Positions 36,901 through 45,310 of a stretch of 64,000 nt of DNA are shown in pieces. Below the pieces are notes generated by a model. That model was not told where the DNA came from and ran no database searches. It was given only the letters and a program-made list of their open reading frames with translations. The translations under genes were made by a program, and so were the position numbers. Source of the stretch: Actinomycetes bacterium. GTDB lineage: Bacteria; Actinomycetota; Acidimicrobiia; Acidimicrobiales; Palsa-688. Location: the NCBI GenBank assembly GCA_021787035.1, contig JAJYMM010000236.1:62001-126000 (forward strand), written 5' to 3'. Each line of letters begins with the position of its first letter. Position 1 is the first letter of the stretch.

Positions 36901-37979
36901 ACTTCGATTGGGGGAGGGTTGCCCCCTACCTGCGCCCGGTAGTCCGCGTGGTCGGTGCGGATGGGGAGGTGCTCGCCGCCGGCAAAGCGCCATCGGAGCT
37001 CGCCGCGCAACTGTCGCCTCAGTTTTCTCGTGCCCTGGCCGAGGCGGCCACGAAGGCACGGCTCGGCTGGGGGCCCTTGGGCAAGCGCGCCTCCACCTGG
37101 GAGTTCGGGTCGCTTCCGCGGGTCTTCGAGGTGGAGTGGCAAGGGCAGCGGCTCCGGGGGTTCCCAGCGCTCGTCGACGAGGGCGAGGACGTAAGGGTTG
37201 CGTTGTTTGCCGACCAGGCTTCCCAGGCATCGGCGATGTTGGGCGGTGCCCGCCGGCTGGTCCTCCTCAACCTGCCTGGCCAGGGCAGCCTGGTCACGAT
37301 GTTCGAACGTCTGGTCGACAAGCGGACGAGGCTTGCCATGGCTGCGCTCCGGGGCCTGGGTTATCGGTCCCCGCGAGAGCTCGGTGAGGACCTCGTAGCG
37401 GCGGCCGTTGACCAAGTGGTCGCCGAGAGCGGTGGGCCGCCCTGGGATGGCCAGAGCTTCGACGAGCTGGTTGCCGTGGCCCGCCGTGACGTCGACCGCT
37501 TGGCGCGCCCCGGGCTTGCGACTTCAACGCGGGTCATTTTGCAGCTCGAGCGGCTACAGCAGCGTATCGACCAGCTGGGCGAGAACGCCCAGCAGCTCGC
37601 CTTCTCTTTGGCCGATGCCAGCAGCCACCTGGCTGCTCTTGGCGCAGGGAGGTTCGTCAGCCGCGCCGGCCTCTCCCACCTGGCCGACCTCGAGCGTTAT
37701 ATAGCGGCCCTCGATAGGCGGCTTGAAAAGTTGCCCGCCGACCCCGCACGGGACGCGGCCTTGGCGGCGAAAATGCAGATTCTCGAACGCCAGTTCGCCT
37801 CAACCCTCACCGAGGCCGGTAGTAACGGGCGGCGGGAAGGCGTCGAAAGGTTACGACCCATGCTCGAAGAGCTCCGGGTGAGCTTTTTTGCCCAGGCTTT
37901 CGGGACGAAGTTCCCGGTGAGCGAGGCGCGCTTTCTTCGCGCCCTCGCCGAGCAGCGCCAAGCAGCCGGGCTCATGTAA
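33996..37979 (+). CDS. hrpA: ATP-dependent RNA helicase HrpA (DEAH box)
   Basis: Very long DEAH helicase of 1327 residues, the size of the bacterial HrpA group. Motif I GETGSGKST (about residue 80), Ia TQPRRIAARS, II DEAH (about 175), III TSATID, V TNVAETSITVPGVRYVVD and VI QRAGRCGRLGPG are intact. The winged-helix, ratchet and OB-type region follow, and the large C-terminal DUF3418-type region (LPKDMRRELAPIGE onward) is present. HrpA acts on RNA and on stalled ribosomes in E. coli; the role here is inferred. A 24-bp duplication lies in the disordered N-terminus and a 12-bp one (PTGQ twice) in the winged-helix region. Confidence 0.93.
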   Translation: MSGNAGGMATGRRAPGRPRPPGRGEASSPGRGEARSAARAEALGALSWPLRYPEELPVTGRRDELVAAIAAHQVVVVAGETGSGKSTQLPKICLEAGRGVAGMIGHTQPRRIAARSVAERVADELGAELGGPVGYKVRFTDRVGDGTLIKVMTDGVLLAELAGDRSLSAYDTLIIDEAHERSLNIDFLLGYLALLLPKRPELKVVVTSATIDTESFSRHFAHHVGSAPVIEVAGRTYPVEIRYRPFGSDEADQDPGQGGGVAVGDADEVQAVCNAVAELSREGPGDILVFLAGEAEIRDTAEALSKSSPTATEVVPLYGRLSSGEQHRVFAPHAGRRVVLATNVAETSITVPGVRYVVDAGTARISRYGRRTKVQRLPIERISRASADQRAGRCGRLGPGICVRLYSEADYLARQHFTEPEVLRTNLASVLLQMAAIGLGDIERFPFVDAPERRNVKDGLAVLEELGALRRDGAAPTGQPTGQSVGWELTSTGRKLARLPLDPRLGRMVLEGARLGCLAEVLVIVAGLAVQDPRERPAEKRAAADALHRRFDDPGSDFLSYLALWDYLGGRRGEMSGAQFRRLCQKELVSYQRAREWQDVHAEIVGICREIRLFRGNLEQPAPLLPQKRKVLLHQALLSGLVSHVGKREGERGDFSGPRGARFALWPTSVLAKKAPRWVMAAELVETRRLWARVAAPVKPEWVERAGAHLLEWSYGEPFWEPERAEAALVARATLYGLPVVVGRRVALARLGSEQARRAREIFVHEALVEGDWDRAPEFVTRNSKLLDGLLAAANRARRPGLAPGKGELYDFYDARVPGTVVSGRTFEDWWASLGPEPRRSLEATPEQLGTAPGEDGGAEAFPDEWPGGDGRGLPVDYDWDALGVTIEVPLARLGELREELEWQVPGLRLELVEALLRSLPKDMRRELAPIGERASEFVAKHGPAEGPLTVVLARSITQTSGLALRPEDFDWGRVAPYLRPVVRVVGADGEVLAAGKAPSELAAQLSPQFSRALAEAATKARLGWGPLGKRASTWEFGSLPRVFEVEWQGQRLRGFPALVDEGEDVRVALFADQASQASAMLGGARRLVLLNLPGQGSLVTMFERLVDKRTRLAMAALRGLGYRSPRELGEDLVAAAVDQVVAESGGPPWDGQSFDELVAVARRDVDRLARPGLATSTRVILQLERLQQRIDQLGENAQQLAFSLADASSHLAALGAGRFVSRAGLSHLADLERYIAALDRRLEKLPADPARDAALAAKMQILERQFASTLTEAGSNGRREGVERLRPMLEELRVSFFAQAFGTKFPVSEARFLRALAEQRQAAGLM
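34055..34102 (+). repeat. 24-bp tandem duplication in hrpA
   Basis: Two copies of a 24-bp unit beginning gcccggacggggtgaggc, differing at one base, in the low-complexity N-terminal extension (GRGEASSP / GRGEARSA). Confidence 0.85.
35421..35444 (+). repeat. 12-bp tandem duplication in hrpA
   Basis: ccaaccggccaa then ccaaccgggcaa, encoding PTGQ twice in a loop of the helicase. Confidence 0.75.
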
Positions 37980-38023
37980 CCACCCAAAACACCCCCGCTG
38001 GGGCGCGCGCGGGCTTGAAAGGC

Positions 38024-38052
38024 TTGTCAGGTGGGTCCGAAGGGCTTATAGT
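38024..38052 (+). promoter_or_regulatory. Promoter of the division/cell-wall cluster
   Basis: TTGTCA (38024-38029), a 17-base spacer and TATAGT (38047-38052), close to the housekeeping sigma consensus with ideal spacing. Transcription would start near 38059, giving a leader of about 60 bases before mraZ. The surrounding hrpA-mraZ gap has no other feature. Confidence 0.7.
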
Positions 38053-38117
38053 GGTCCGTTGTGGAAGGCCAGGGAGCAAATTCCCATAGGCGGCGGGCGA
38101 GCTGAGCTGTTGGGCCG

Positions 38118-38663
38118 ATGGAATTCGACGGTCATTTCGAGCATCTGCTGGATCCCAAGGGCAGGGTCGTCATGCCAGCGCGTCTTCGCGGCGGTTTCGC
38201 GACGAGGAAGGCACACGTGACGGCCTTCCCGGGTAGCTGCTTGGCTGTGTGGGCCCCGGACAATTACGAACGCGTGTACCTCTCTTTCGCCAGGAGGCTC
38301 CAGCAAACCAGGCCGGACATGTCGCTCACCTTGACCTCCCACTCCGAAGAGGTCGAGCTCGACGCGCAGTGGCGGCTCTCGATCCCGCCAAAGCTCATCG
38401 CCTACGCAGGGCTCGAGCTCGGTAAGTCGCTCGTTGTGGCCGGCAACCTCAACCACATAGAGCTGCTGTCGTCGGCCACGTGGGATCAGCGGACCCGTGA
38501 CGTCTTGGAGGAGCTCAAGCAGGGCACGAGCGACCTGTTTTCGATGTTGTTCTCCGACGGCGGATCCCCCTACGTGCGGCCCTCTCCTGCGGCGCTGCCG
38601 GAAGGAGCGGGCGGCAAGGACGGCGAACTGGCTGCACCCGCGCCCGTCGGAGCGGTGCCATGA
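38118..38663 (+). CDS. mraZ: Transcriptional regulator MraZ
   Basis: First gene of the cluster; the family binds DNA repeats upstream of its own operon. The 181-residue protein has two AbrB-like swapped-hairpin halves: FDGHFEHLLDPKGRVVMPARLR and EEVELDAQWRLSIPPKLIAYAGL, each with the family DxxGR/DxQWR-like motif. About 35 Gly/Ala/Pro-rich residues form an extra C-terminal tail, longer than the usual 140-150 residues. The classic TGGGN direct repeats of MraZ sites are not clearly visible in the leader (two GTGG elements at 38030-38065 are weak candidates). Its stop overlaps the rsmH start (ATGA). Confidence 0.93.
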   Translation: MEFDGHFEHLLDPKGRVVMPARLRGGFATRKAHVTAFPGSCLAVWAPDNYERVYLSFARRLQQTRPDMSLTLTSHSEEVELDAQWRLSIPPKLIAYAGLELGKSLVVAGNLNHIELLSSATWDQRTRDVLEELKQGTSDLFSMLFSDGGSPYVRPSPAALPEGAGGKDGELAAPAPVGAVP

Positions 38664-39916
38664 CCACCGTTGTGGTCTCCCCGAGGACATACCCGAGGAC
38701 ATATACGCAGCCCCTTGGCCAGCAGGGCCGGGGTCCCCTTCTCCACCCGTCGAGTCCCGTGCCACCGGGGAGAAATCCCGGGGCAACGCTGGCTGAGGGG
38801 CTGCGTATGGGCCATTCGGAACAGCCTGAGGGCATTGACGAGCCTATGGTGTCGCACGCGCCCTTGCCAGGGCCCGGCGAAGCCGGTGCCGAGCACCTCC
38901 ACTCGGCTGGCGCACGGCATCGTGCGGGTCGGTCTTTGTTTGAACACCGGCCCGTCATGGTTGAAGAGGTCCTGGAACTGTTTACCCCCGTCCCAGATGG
39001 GGTGCTCCTCGACGCAACCGTTGGTGGTGGCAGCCACGCACGTGCCCTGCTCGCAGCGTCGCCAGCGCGCCGCCTGGTCGGTCTCGACCGGGACCCTCTC
39101 GCAGTGGCGGCTGCCTCTGCTGCGCTTGCTCCTTTCGGCGACCGGGCAACGGTGGCGAAAGCACGTTTTGTCGAGCTTGCTCGCGTGCTGGAGGAGCTTG
39201 GAGTGGGGCAGTTGTCGGGTGCGCTATTTGACCTCGGCGTCAGCTCACCCCAGCTTGACCGGGCCGAGCGCGGCTTTTCGTACCGTTTCGAGGCCCCGCT
39301 CGACATGAGGATGGACCAAAGCGAAGGGCCGACGGCGGCCGACCTCCTCAACTCGGCCCCGCTGGAGCAATTGGCAGAACTTTTCGTTCTCCACGGGGAG
39401 GCCGGCTTTGCACGCCGGATCGCCGCGGCCATTGTGGCCGCACGCCCCATCTCGACGACGTCTGAGCTCGCTCAGATCGTGAGCTCAGCGGTGCCGGCAC
39501 CTGCGAGGAGGAGGGGCCACCCGGCGAAGAGGGTGTTCCAAGCCCTTAGGGCTGCGGTCAATACCGAGCTCGAGCAGCTGCCCCTCGCAATAGACGCTGC
39601 CGTCGCCCGCCTGGTACCTGGAGGCCGGATAGTCGTGATCTCTTACCACTCGGGTGAGGACCGCATTGTGAAGCGCCAGTTCCAAGAAGCTGCTACCGGC
39701 GGTTGCAAGTGCCCGCTTGGCCTGCCCTGCGTTTGCGGTGCGGTCCCGACGGTGCGCTTGCTGACGAGGGGGGCACGCAAGCCGACGGCAGCCGAAGTGA
39801 TGGCCAACCCGCGGTCCGAAAGCGCTCGGCTGCGGGCTGCTGAGGCGTTGGTCGGCACGGGCGGCATGGGTGAAGGTGCCGCCGGGAAGGTGCGCCCTGC
39901 GAGGACGGCAAAGTGA
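38660..39916 (+). CDS. rsmH: 16S rRNA m4C1402 methyltransferase RsmH (MraW)
   Basis: SAM-dependent methyltransferase modifying C1402 of 16S rRNA. Conserved sequence begins at FEHRPVMVEEVLELF, then the SAM motif LLDATVGGGSHARALL, LVGLDRDPLAV, GALFDLGVSSPQLDRAERGFSYRFEAPLDMRMD and VISYHSGEDRIVKRQF. The frame is 418 residues because of an N-terminal extension of about 92 residues with no homology, low complexity and a short repeat. I keep ATG 38660 because it overlaps the mraZ stop (ATGA), but ATG 38807 would remove half of the extension. Confidence 0.92.
   Translation: MTTVVVSPRTYPRTYTQPLGQQGRGPLLHPSSPVPPGRNPGATLAEGLRMGHSEQPEGIDEPMVSHAPLPGPGEAGAEHLHSAGARHRAGRSLFEHRPVMVEEVLELFTPVPDGVLLDATVGGGSHARALLAASPARRLVGLDRDPLAVAAASAALAPFGDRATVAKARFVELARVLEELGVGQLSGALFDLGVSSPQLDRAERGFSYRFEAPLDMRMDQSEGPTAADLLNSAPLEQLAELFVLHGEAGFARRIAAAIVAARPISTTSELAQIVSSAVPAPARRRGHPAKRVFQALRAAVNTELEQLPLAIDAAVARLVPGGRIVVISYHSGEDRIVKRQFQEAATGGCKCPLGLPCVCGAVPTVRLLTRGARKPTAAEVMANPRSESARLRAAEALVGTGGMGEGAAGKVRPARTAK
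38680..38703 (+). repeat. 12-bp duplication in rsmH N-terminal extension
   Basis: cccgaggacata twice in a row, giving PRTY PRTY in the unconserved N-terminus of RsmH. Confidence 0.8.
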
Positions 39917-40548
39917 CGCCGGCCGAGCCGAGCACTGCGGCCGAGCCCATTGCGCCGCAGTCCCCGCTCCCGCCAGAGCTGACGGGCCAGATGCCTTTCG
40001 CCGGGGAGGTGCAGGCCCCTCTGCCGGGGGCGCCGTCGCTTCCCGGCGCACCAGAACGCCACCTGCGCCTCGTCCCCCGGAGGACCAGGCGCCGGTGGTT
40101 TCAAGGCAGGTTCCTCCTCTACGCCTTTGTAGCCGGGGTCGCGGCGGTTGCCTTTGGGTTGGTCGCTCTCCACGTGATGATCGCGGAAGTACAGTTCAGG
40201 TTGGATGGCCTGCAGCAAAAGGCGGCCGTTTACCAGGGGCGCTACGAGAAGCTCCGCCTTCAGGTCGCCGAGGATGAGGCGCCGGCGCGCATTATCCGGG
40301 TCGCGACTGAGAGCGGCTTACAGCAGCCCGCATCTGTTACCTATCTCCCAGCGCCGCGAACTGGCCCCGCCACAAGCGGCCAGGGCGCTACTAGCTCAGG
40401 GACGGGCAGCTCCGGGACCGCCAGTTCGGCGCTTCCGAGCTCGGTCCCCTCTCGTTCGGGCCACTCGGGCGCACCGGCGGTCGTGCCCGCCCCCGCGGGC
40501 GAGGGCGACTGGCCAGCCGTCAAGCCCTTATTGGGCACCACGCCATGA
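39913..40548 (+). CDS. ftsL: FtsL-like division protein
   Basis: Bitopic membrane protein of 211 residues in the ftsL position between rsmH and ftsI. A Pro-rich cytoplasmic N-terminus of about 60 residues ends in a basic patch (RRTRRRW), followed by one membrane segment (FLLYAFVAGVAAVAFGLVALHVM) and a short coiled coil (AEVQFRLDGLQQKAAVYQGRYEKLRLQVAE), the layout of FtsL/DivIC. A Gly/Ser/Pro-rich periplasmic tail of about 75 residues is longer than usual. FtsL scaffolds the FtsWI synthase at the septum. Sequence identity in this family is very low, so the call rests on topology and context. GTG 39913 overlaps the rsmH stop. Confidence 0.78.
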   Translation: MTPAEPSTAAEPIAPQSPLPPELTGQMPFAGEVQAPLPGAPSLPGAPERHLRLVPRRTRRRWFQGRFLLYAFVAGVAAVAFGLVALHVMIAEVQFRLDGLQQKAAVYQGRYEKLRLQVAEDEAPARIIRVATESGLQQPASVTYLPAPRTGPATSGQGATSSGTGSSGTASSALPSSVPSRSGHSGAPAVVPAPAGEGDWPAVKPLLGTTP

Positions 40549-42578
40549 AGACCGTTCGGGGAAGGGCAGCAGGGGGGAGGACCGTCAAGGCACCGCAGGG
40601 ACCTTCTCGACAGACGAGGCGCAACCCGTGGCGTTATGCCACGTCCATGGTCGCGATGATGGCCTGTCTCGGTGGGATCTGCGTGCGGCTCTTCTTGGTC
40701 CAGGTTGTCCACTCGGCCAAGTACCAGCAGGCGGCTGAATCAGAGTACGTACAGAAGATCCCGTACCTCGGGGAGAGGGGCGAAATCCTAGACAGTAGCG
40801 GCAACGTGCTCGCGATGTCGGTGCCCATGACGACCTTTTACGCTGACCCCTACCAGGTCACCAACCCGGCGAGCGAGGCGCTCGCGCTCTCTGGCCCGCT
40901 CGGTCTCCCCGAGGCCACCTTGCAATCAGAGCTTTCGGAGGCGAGCGGCTTCGTCTACTTAGCCCATACGGTGCCGAGCTCGGTCGCTTCCAAGGTGGAA
41001 GCGCTCATGAAAGACGGCGTGCTCCCAGGGATCTACACGATGCAACAATCAAAGCGCTTCTACCCGGCTGGCCAGCTGGCCAAGCCGATCCTTGGCAGTG
41101 TTGGTGCCAGTGGCAAAGGCCTTTCAGGCTTGGAGTACAAGTACAACACCCTCCTCACGGGTAAGCCAGGAAAGCTGGTAGAAGAGATGGCCCCCTCGGG
41201 TGGGCAGATCCCAGGTGGGATAAAGCAGTTCCAGGCCCCGGTCGCCGGGGACGACCTGGTGCTCACGATCGATGAGCCCCTCCAGTACGACGCTGAGGAG
41301 GGACTTGCCCGTACGCTCATAGCCTCGCACGGCCAGTACGGGATGGCGCTCCTCATGGACACGAAGACGGGTGACCTCCTGGCAGTGGCCGAGGAGAGCA
41401 TGCGAAGCGCTTCGGACCCGGCGACGCTAAATGAAAAGCCTGCCCTCCCGGTCTGGTTCGTCCCCTACACGAGCTCGGGTACCCCCGAGAAGCTCTCAAG
41501 TGCCGCCCTTGAGCGCGCTCAGCCCGTCGAGTCGCCGACCGCTACGGCCTTCGACAACGTTTACGCTCCCGGGTCTGTGGAAAAGCTCGTCACCATGTCG
41601 GCCGCGCTCCAAAGTGGCGTGATAACGCCTTACACGAAGGTCCAGATCCCAAACACCGTGGACGTGGCCGGCACTACAATAAACGACGCCTGGGTCCATC
41701 CGACCCTCGATTGGTACCCGTCCAACATAATCGCGCACTCCTCCGATATTGGCACCTTGGAAATTGCGCAGAAGCTTGGCTTGCCGAAATTGTTCTCCTA
41801 CATAAAGAGCTTCGGCATTGGCAAGGTCAGCGACATCGGTTTCCCTGGTGAGTCTCCAGGGCTAGTGCCTTTCTCGCCGTCGCAGTGGTCTGGTACCACC
41901 ATCACCGTTTCCTATGGCGAAGGCATCGATGTGACCGCGATCCAGATGCTCGACGCCTACAACACGATCGCAAACGGGGGCGTGTACGTCTCTCCCAAGT
42001 TGGTGAGGGGCTACATCGGCCCTCACGGGCGGGAGCACCTCCTGCACTATCCGGCCCCTCGGCGGGTGGTGAGCAAGAAGGTCGCCCTAGAAATGACCTC
42101 GATGCTGGAGGGCGTGGTAACCGTGGGTACGGGTCAGGCGGCGAGCATCGAGCCCTACACGGTCGCAGGCAAGACGGGCACGTCGCTCATCCGCGCCTCC
42201 AACGGGGCCCACTTGGCGGGTTACTTCACATCAAGCTTCGCCGGGTTCGTGCCGGCGGAGGCCCCCCAGATCACGGCCATGGTGGTGGTCGACGGGACGA
42301 TCTGGTACGGGGCCGAGGCTTCTGCGCCCGTGTTTGCGTGGCTTGCCCGTGATGCTCTTCACAGGCTGCGCATCCCGCCGGCCAAGCCTCAAGCACCCAC
42401 CTTTGGAGGTCCCCTGGCGACGCCCTACGGGGCGGAGGGGGTTGCTGCCGGAGGGCTGACCCTTCCTGGCATGGGTGGTACGCCCGATGTGCAGGTGGGC
42501 ACGAGCTCGGGCGGTGGGCAGGCCACCCCGAGCTCGGGCGGTGGGCAGGCCACCCGGAGCTCGGGTGCGGGCAACTAG
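40545..42578 (+). CDS. ftsI: Septal peptidoglycan transpeptidase FtsI (PBP3, class B)
   Basis: Membrane-anchored D,D-transpeptidase of 677 residues that crosslinks septal peptidoglycan with FtsW. One N-terminal membrane segment (YATSMVAMMACLGGICVRLFLVQVV) precedes the pedestal domain (ERGEILDSSGNVLA). Catalytic motifs: SxxK is SVEK at S344-K347, KTG is K543-G545 (AGKTGTS). The middle motif, normally SxN in FtsI, reads SSD (S399-D401). No PASTA domain is present; the C-terminus is a Gly/Ser-rich tail with a 27-bp duplication. It overlaps ftsL by the ATGA junction at 40545. Confidence 0.94.
   Translation: MKTVRGRAAGGRTVKAPQGPSRQTRRNPWRYATSMVAMMACLGGICVRLFLVQVVHSAKYQQAAESEYVQKIPYLGERGEILDSSGNVLAMSVPMTTFYADPYQVTNPASEALALSGPLGLPEATLQSELSEASGFVYLAHTVPSSVASKVEALMKDGVLPGIYTMQQSKRFYPAGQLAKPILGSVGASGKGLSGLEYKYNTLLTGKPGKLVEEMAPSGGQIPGGIKQFQAPVAGDDLVLTIDEPLQYDAEEGLARTLIASHGQYGMALLMDTKTGDLLAVAEESMRSASDPATLNEKPALPVWFVPYTSSGTPEKLSSAALERAQPVESPTATAFDNVYAPGSVEKLVTMSAALQSGVITPYTKVQIPNTVDVAGTTINDAWVHPTLDWYPSNIIAHSSDIGTLEIAQKLGLPKLFSYIKSFGIGKVSDIGFPGESPGLVPFSPSQWSGTTITVSYGEGIDVTAIQMLDAYNTIANGGVYVSPKLVRGYIGPHGREHLLHYPAPRRVVSKKVALEMTSMLEGVVTVGTGQAASIEPYTVAGKTGTSLIRASNGAHLAGYFTSSFAGFVPAEAPQITAMVVVDGTIWYGAEASAPVFAWLARDALHRLRIPPAKPQAPTFGGPLATPYGAEGVAAGGLTLPGMGGTPDVQVGTSSGGGQATPSSGGGQATRSSGAGN
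42503..42556 (+). repeat. 27-bp tandem duplication at the ftsI 3' end
   Basis: Two copies of a 27-bp unit starting gagctcgggcggtgggcagg, plus the start of a third, encoding nine-residue repeats (SSGGGQATP / SSGGGQATR) in the C-terminal tail of FtsI. Confidence 0.88.
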
Positions 42579-42590
42579 GGTCGGGGGAGC

Positions 42591-44285
42591 TTGACAAGCC
42601 CGTGCGTGCCTCTGGGAGTGTTGCTCGCTTCGGCGGGCCTGGGCGACGCAGAGGTGCTCGTGCGCCCAGCGGGCCCATCTCCTGGCGGCCGAAGATGCGG
42701 CGGTGCAACTCACAGCGGGCCAGGGCTCGAGCGTTGGGCACCAGGTCCGGACGGCGGCCCAGAGGTGGTGGACCTGGTCATGTCGTCTCTGGAGGTGACG
42801 CCTGGTGCCATGTTCGCCTGCGTGCCGGGAACGCACACCGATGGGCACGACTACGTGGACGAGGCCATCTCTCGAGGTGCCGTGGCGGTCGCATGCGAAC
42901 GACCGGTTGCTTGCGACGTGCCTCAGGTCGTGCTGCCTTCGGTCCGGCGTGCCCTCGGGCCCCTCTCCGCGGCCTTGTGGTCCTTTCCCTCGGCCCACAT
43001 GCGTGTGGTCGGTGTCACCGGCACCAATGGCAAGACCACGACATGTGCCCTGCTGGCGTCCATCTTTCGTGCCGGCGGTTGGCAGGCAGGGGTCATCGGC
43101 ACCCTCTCTGGGTCCCGCACCACGCCGGAGGCTCCAGTGCTGCAGCGGAGGCTGGCGGGTTTTCGCGATGGCGGTGCAGCAGCTGTCGCCATGGAGGTCT
43201 CCTCGCATGCGCTGGCTCAGCACCGGGTGGGCGGGACTGAGTTTGCCGCGGCCGTGTTCACCAACCTGAGCCAGGACCACCTTGACTACCACGGGACAAT
43301 GGAGGCGTACTTCGAGGCGAAGGCTGGTCTCTTTACCGCTGGCAAAGTCGGGTTGGCGGTCGTCAACCGTGCCGACCCATGGGGAGCGAGGTTGGTGGAG
43401 CGCCTCATTGGGTTGGGGTCGCCCGGCAGGGAGAGGATCCTCACCTATTCGCCCGAGGACGCGACCGAGGTTTCGAGCCGAGCCCGCGGCGGGTCGGCTG
43501 AGACGACCTTCCTCTGGCGAGGCGACCGCCTTGTGCTAGCGATACCGGGGACCTTCAACGTGGCTAACGCCGTGGCAGCAGCAACCGCTGCCGAAGGGCT
43601 CGGGCTCAGTCGTGACGCAGTGCGTGAAGGCTTGGCGTCGGTAGCCCCCGTGCGGGGGCGCTTCGAGCTGATTGACCAAGGCCAACCCTTTTCGGTCGTG
43701 ATCGACTTCGCCCACACGCCGGTCGCCCTCGCCGAAGCCCTCCGGGCTGCCCGCCAGCTGGCGGCCGGCAGCGGCGAGCTGGGGTCTGCGCAGTTGGGCA
43801 CGCGTGAGGGGCACTCTCGCCAGGGGCACTCTCGCCAGGGGCACTCTCGCCAGGGGCACTCTCGCCAGGGGCACTCTCGCCAGGGGAAGGTGATCGTGGT
43901 CTTCGGGGCGGGCGGCGACCGCGACGCGAGCAAGCGGCCGGTTATGGGCCGCATCGCCAGCCAGCTGGCCGACACCGTCATTGTGACGTCGGACAACCCG
44001 CGGAGCGAGCCGCCGCTCTCGATCATCGACCAGGTAGTGAGCGGCGCCGAGGTGCCCCCTCTCGTGGAGCCGGACCGCGCCCAGGCCATTGCCCGTGCCC
44101 TTCATCTGGCTGCCGCTGGCGATGTCGTCCTGGTCGCCGGGAAGGGCCATGAGACGGGTCAGGACTTTGGCACCCACGTTGAGGCCTTCGACGACTACGA
44201 GGTCGTTCGGGCGGCTCTCGCAGCTACCTCCGACCGGTCGGGGCCCGCTGTGCGCCCCGCCGATGGCAGAAGGGGCGGGAGGTGA
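42591..44285 (+). CDS. murE: UDP-MurNAc-tripeptide synthetase MurE (meso-DAP type)
   Basis: Mur ligase of 564 residues adding the third stem residue. ATP motif VVGVTGTNGKTTT, the MEVSSHALAQHR and FTNLSQDHLDYHGTMEAYFEAK segments and the C-terminal DNPRSEP are intact; DNPR is the motif known to select meso-diaminopimelate. The N-terminus is irregular (Gly/Pro-rich to about residue 55) and the start is uncertain: TTG 42591 has GGGGGAG only 2 bases away, and GTG 42606 is the alternative. Five GHSRQ pentapeptides from a 15-bp array interrupt the C-terminal domain just before the strand KVIVVFGAGGDRD. It overlaps mraY directly, leaving no room for murF. Confidence 0.94.
   Translation: MTSPCVPLGVLLASAGLGDAEVLVRPAGPSPGGRRCGGATHSGPGLERWAPGPDGGPEVVDLVMSSLEVTPGAMFACVPGTHTDGHDYVDEAISRGAVAVACERPVACDVPQVVLPSVRRALGPLSAALWSFPSAHMRVVGVTGTNGKTTTCALLASIFRAGGWQAGVIGTLSGSRTTPEAPVLQRRLAGFRDGGAAAVAMEVSSHALAQHRVGGTEFAAAVFTNLSQDHLDYHGTMEAYFEAKAGLFTAGKVGLAVVNRADPWGARLVERLIGLGSPGRERILTYSPEDATEVSSRARGGSAETTFLWRGDRLVLAIPGTFNVANAVAAATAAEGLGLSRDAVREGLASVAPVRGRFELIDQGQPFSVVIDFAHTPVALAEALRAARQLAAGSGELGSAQLGTREGHSRQGHSRQGHSRQGHSRQGHSRQGKVIVVFGAGGDRDASKRPVMGRIASQLADTVIVTSDNPRSEPPLSIIDQVVSGAEVPPLVEPDRAQAIARALHLAAAGDVVLVAGKGHETGQDFGTHVEAFDDYEVVRAALAATSDRSGPAVRPADGRRGGR
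43809..43883 (+). repeat. 15-bp tandem array, 5 perfect copies, in murE
   Basis: Five perfect copies of gggcactctcgccag encoding GHSRQ in a surface loop of the MurE ligase domain. Confidence 0.94.
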
Positions 44286-45310
44286 AGGACCTCCTAATAG
44301 CGGGCGGGGTCGCCCTGTTGGTGGCGATCCTGGGTACTCCGCTCCTCATCAGCGAGCTGCGCGTCCGGGGCATTGGCCAGCCGATTCGGGAGGAGGGCCC
44401 AGCGGGGCACTTCTCCAAGGCGGGGACGCCCACGATGGGCGGCCTCGCGATTATGGGCGCTGCGCTAGTCGGCTACGCGGTGGCCCACATTTCCACAACC
44501 TTCACCGACCGTGGCATTGTGGGCATTCTCACCGTCTGTGCGGCAGCGCTCGTCGGTTTCATCGACGACTGGCTGAAGGTCACGCGCCAGCGGAGCCTAG
44601 GCCTGAACAAGCGCGCAAAGGTCGCTGGCCAGCTGATCGTGGCGCTGGCGTTCGCGCTGGTAGCCGTGTACTGGCTGAAGGTGAGCACCGACCTGTCGTT
44701 CACCCGCTATAACTCCCTCCACCTCCAGCTCGGGAAGGTGGGGTGGATAGTAATGGCTGTTTTGTTCATCGTCGGCGGTACCAACTCCGTCAACCTGACG
44801 GACGGCCTCGACGGTCTGGCTTCGGGGTCGTCGGCATTTACCTTTGCCGCTTTCACGGTGATCGGCTTCTTCCAAGTAAGGCACATGAACCTCTACCGCA
44901 ACCCCGCCGGTCTCGACGAAGCGATCATGGCCGCGTCCTTGATCGGGGCGTGTGCAGGCTTCCTCTGGTGGAACGCCGCGCCCGCGCAGATAATTATGGG
45001 CGACACGGGTTCGCTTGGCATAGGCGCGGGGGTCGCCGTGCTCGCGCTGCTGGAGAACGTCGACCTGTTGCTCCCGGTTATCGGGGGCCTCTTCGTGTTG
45101 GAGGCTCTCTCGGTGATTGTCCAGGTGGCGAGCTTCAGGATGTTCGGGCGCAGGGTTTTCCGGATGGCCCCGGTGCACCACCACTTTGAGCTGGCGGGTT
45201 GGCCCGAGACCACCGTCACAGTCAGGTTCTGGATCCTGGCCGGGCTCTTCACGGCGATCGCGCTCGGTGTGTTCTACGCCGACTTCCTCGCTCGGGGAGG
45301 GGCCGGATGA
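44282..45310 (+). CDS. mraY: Phospho-MurNAc-pentapeptide transferase MraY
   Basis: Membrane enzyme of 342 residues forming lipid I from UDP-MurNAc-pentapeptide and undecaprenyl phosphate. About ten membrane segments. Signature regions: GTPTMGGLAIMGA, the catalytic Asp pair in GFIDDWLKVTRQRSLGLNKRAK, NSVNLTDGLDGLA, IIMGDTGSLGIGA and the HHHFEL motif in PVHHHFELAGWPE. GTG 44282 overlaps the murE stop (GTGA). The TGA at its end overlaps the ATG of a 16-codon mini-ORF. Confidence 0.96.
   Translation: MKDLLIAGGVALLVAILGTPLLISELRVRGIGQPIREEGPAGHFSKAGTPTMGGLAIMGAALVGYAVAHISTTFTDRGIVGILTVCAAALVGFIDDWLKVTRQRSLGLNKRAKVAGQLIVALAFALVAVYWLKVSTDLSFTRYNSLHLQLGKVGWIVMAVLFIVGGTNSVNLTDGLDGLASGSSAFTFAAFTVIGFFQVRHMNLYRNPAGLDEAIMAASLIGACAGFLWWNAAPAQIIMGDTGSLGIGAGVAVLALLENVDLLLPVIGGLFVLEALSVIVQVASFRMFGRRVFRMAPVHHHFELAGWPETTVTVRFWILAGLFTAIALGVFYADFLARGGAG

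Noticed and set aside
35892-37415. 507-codon open frame antisense to hrpA
   Set aside because: Shadow of the hrpA frame. The translation is Arg/Pro/Gly-rich without domains, and no start signal supports it.
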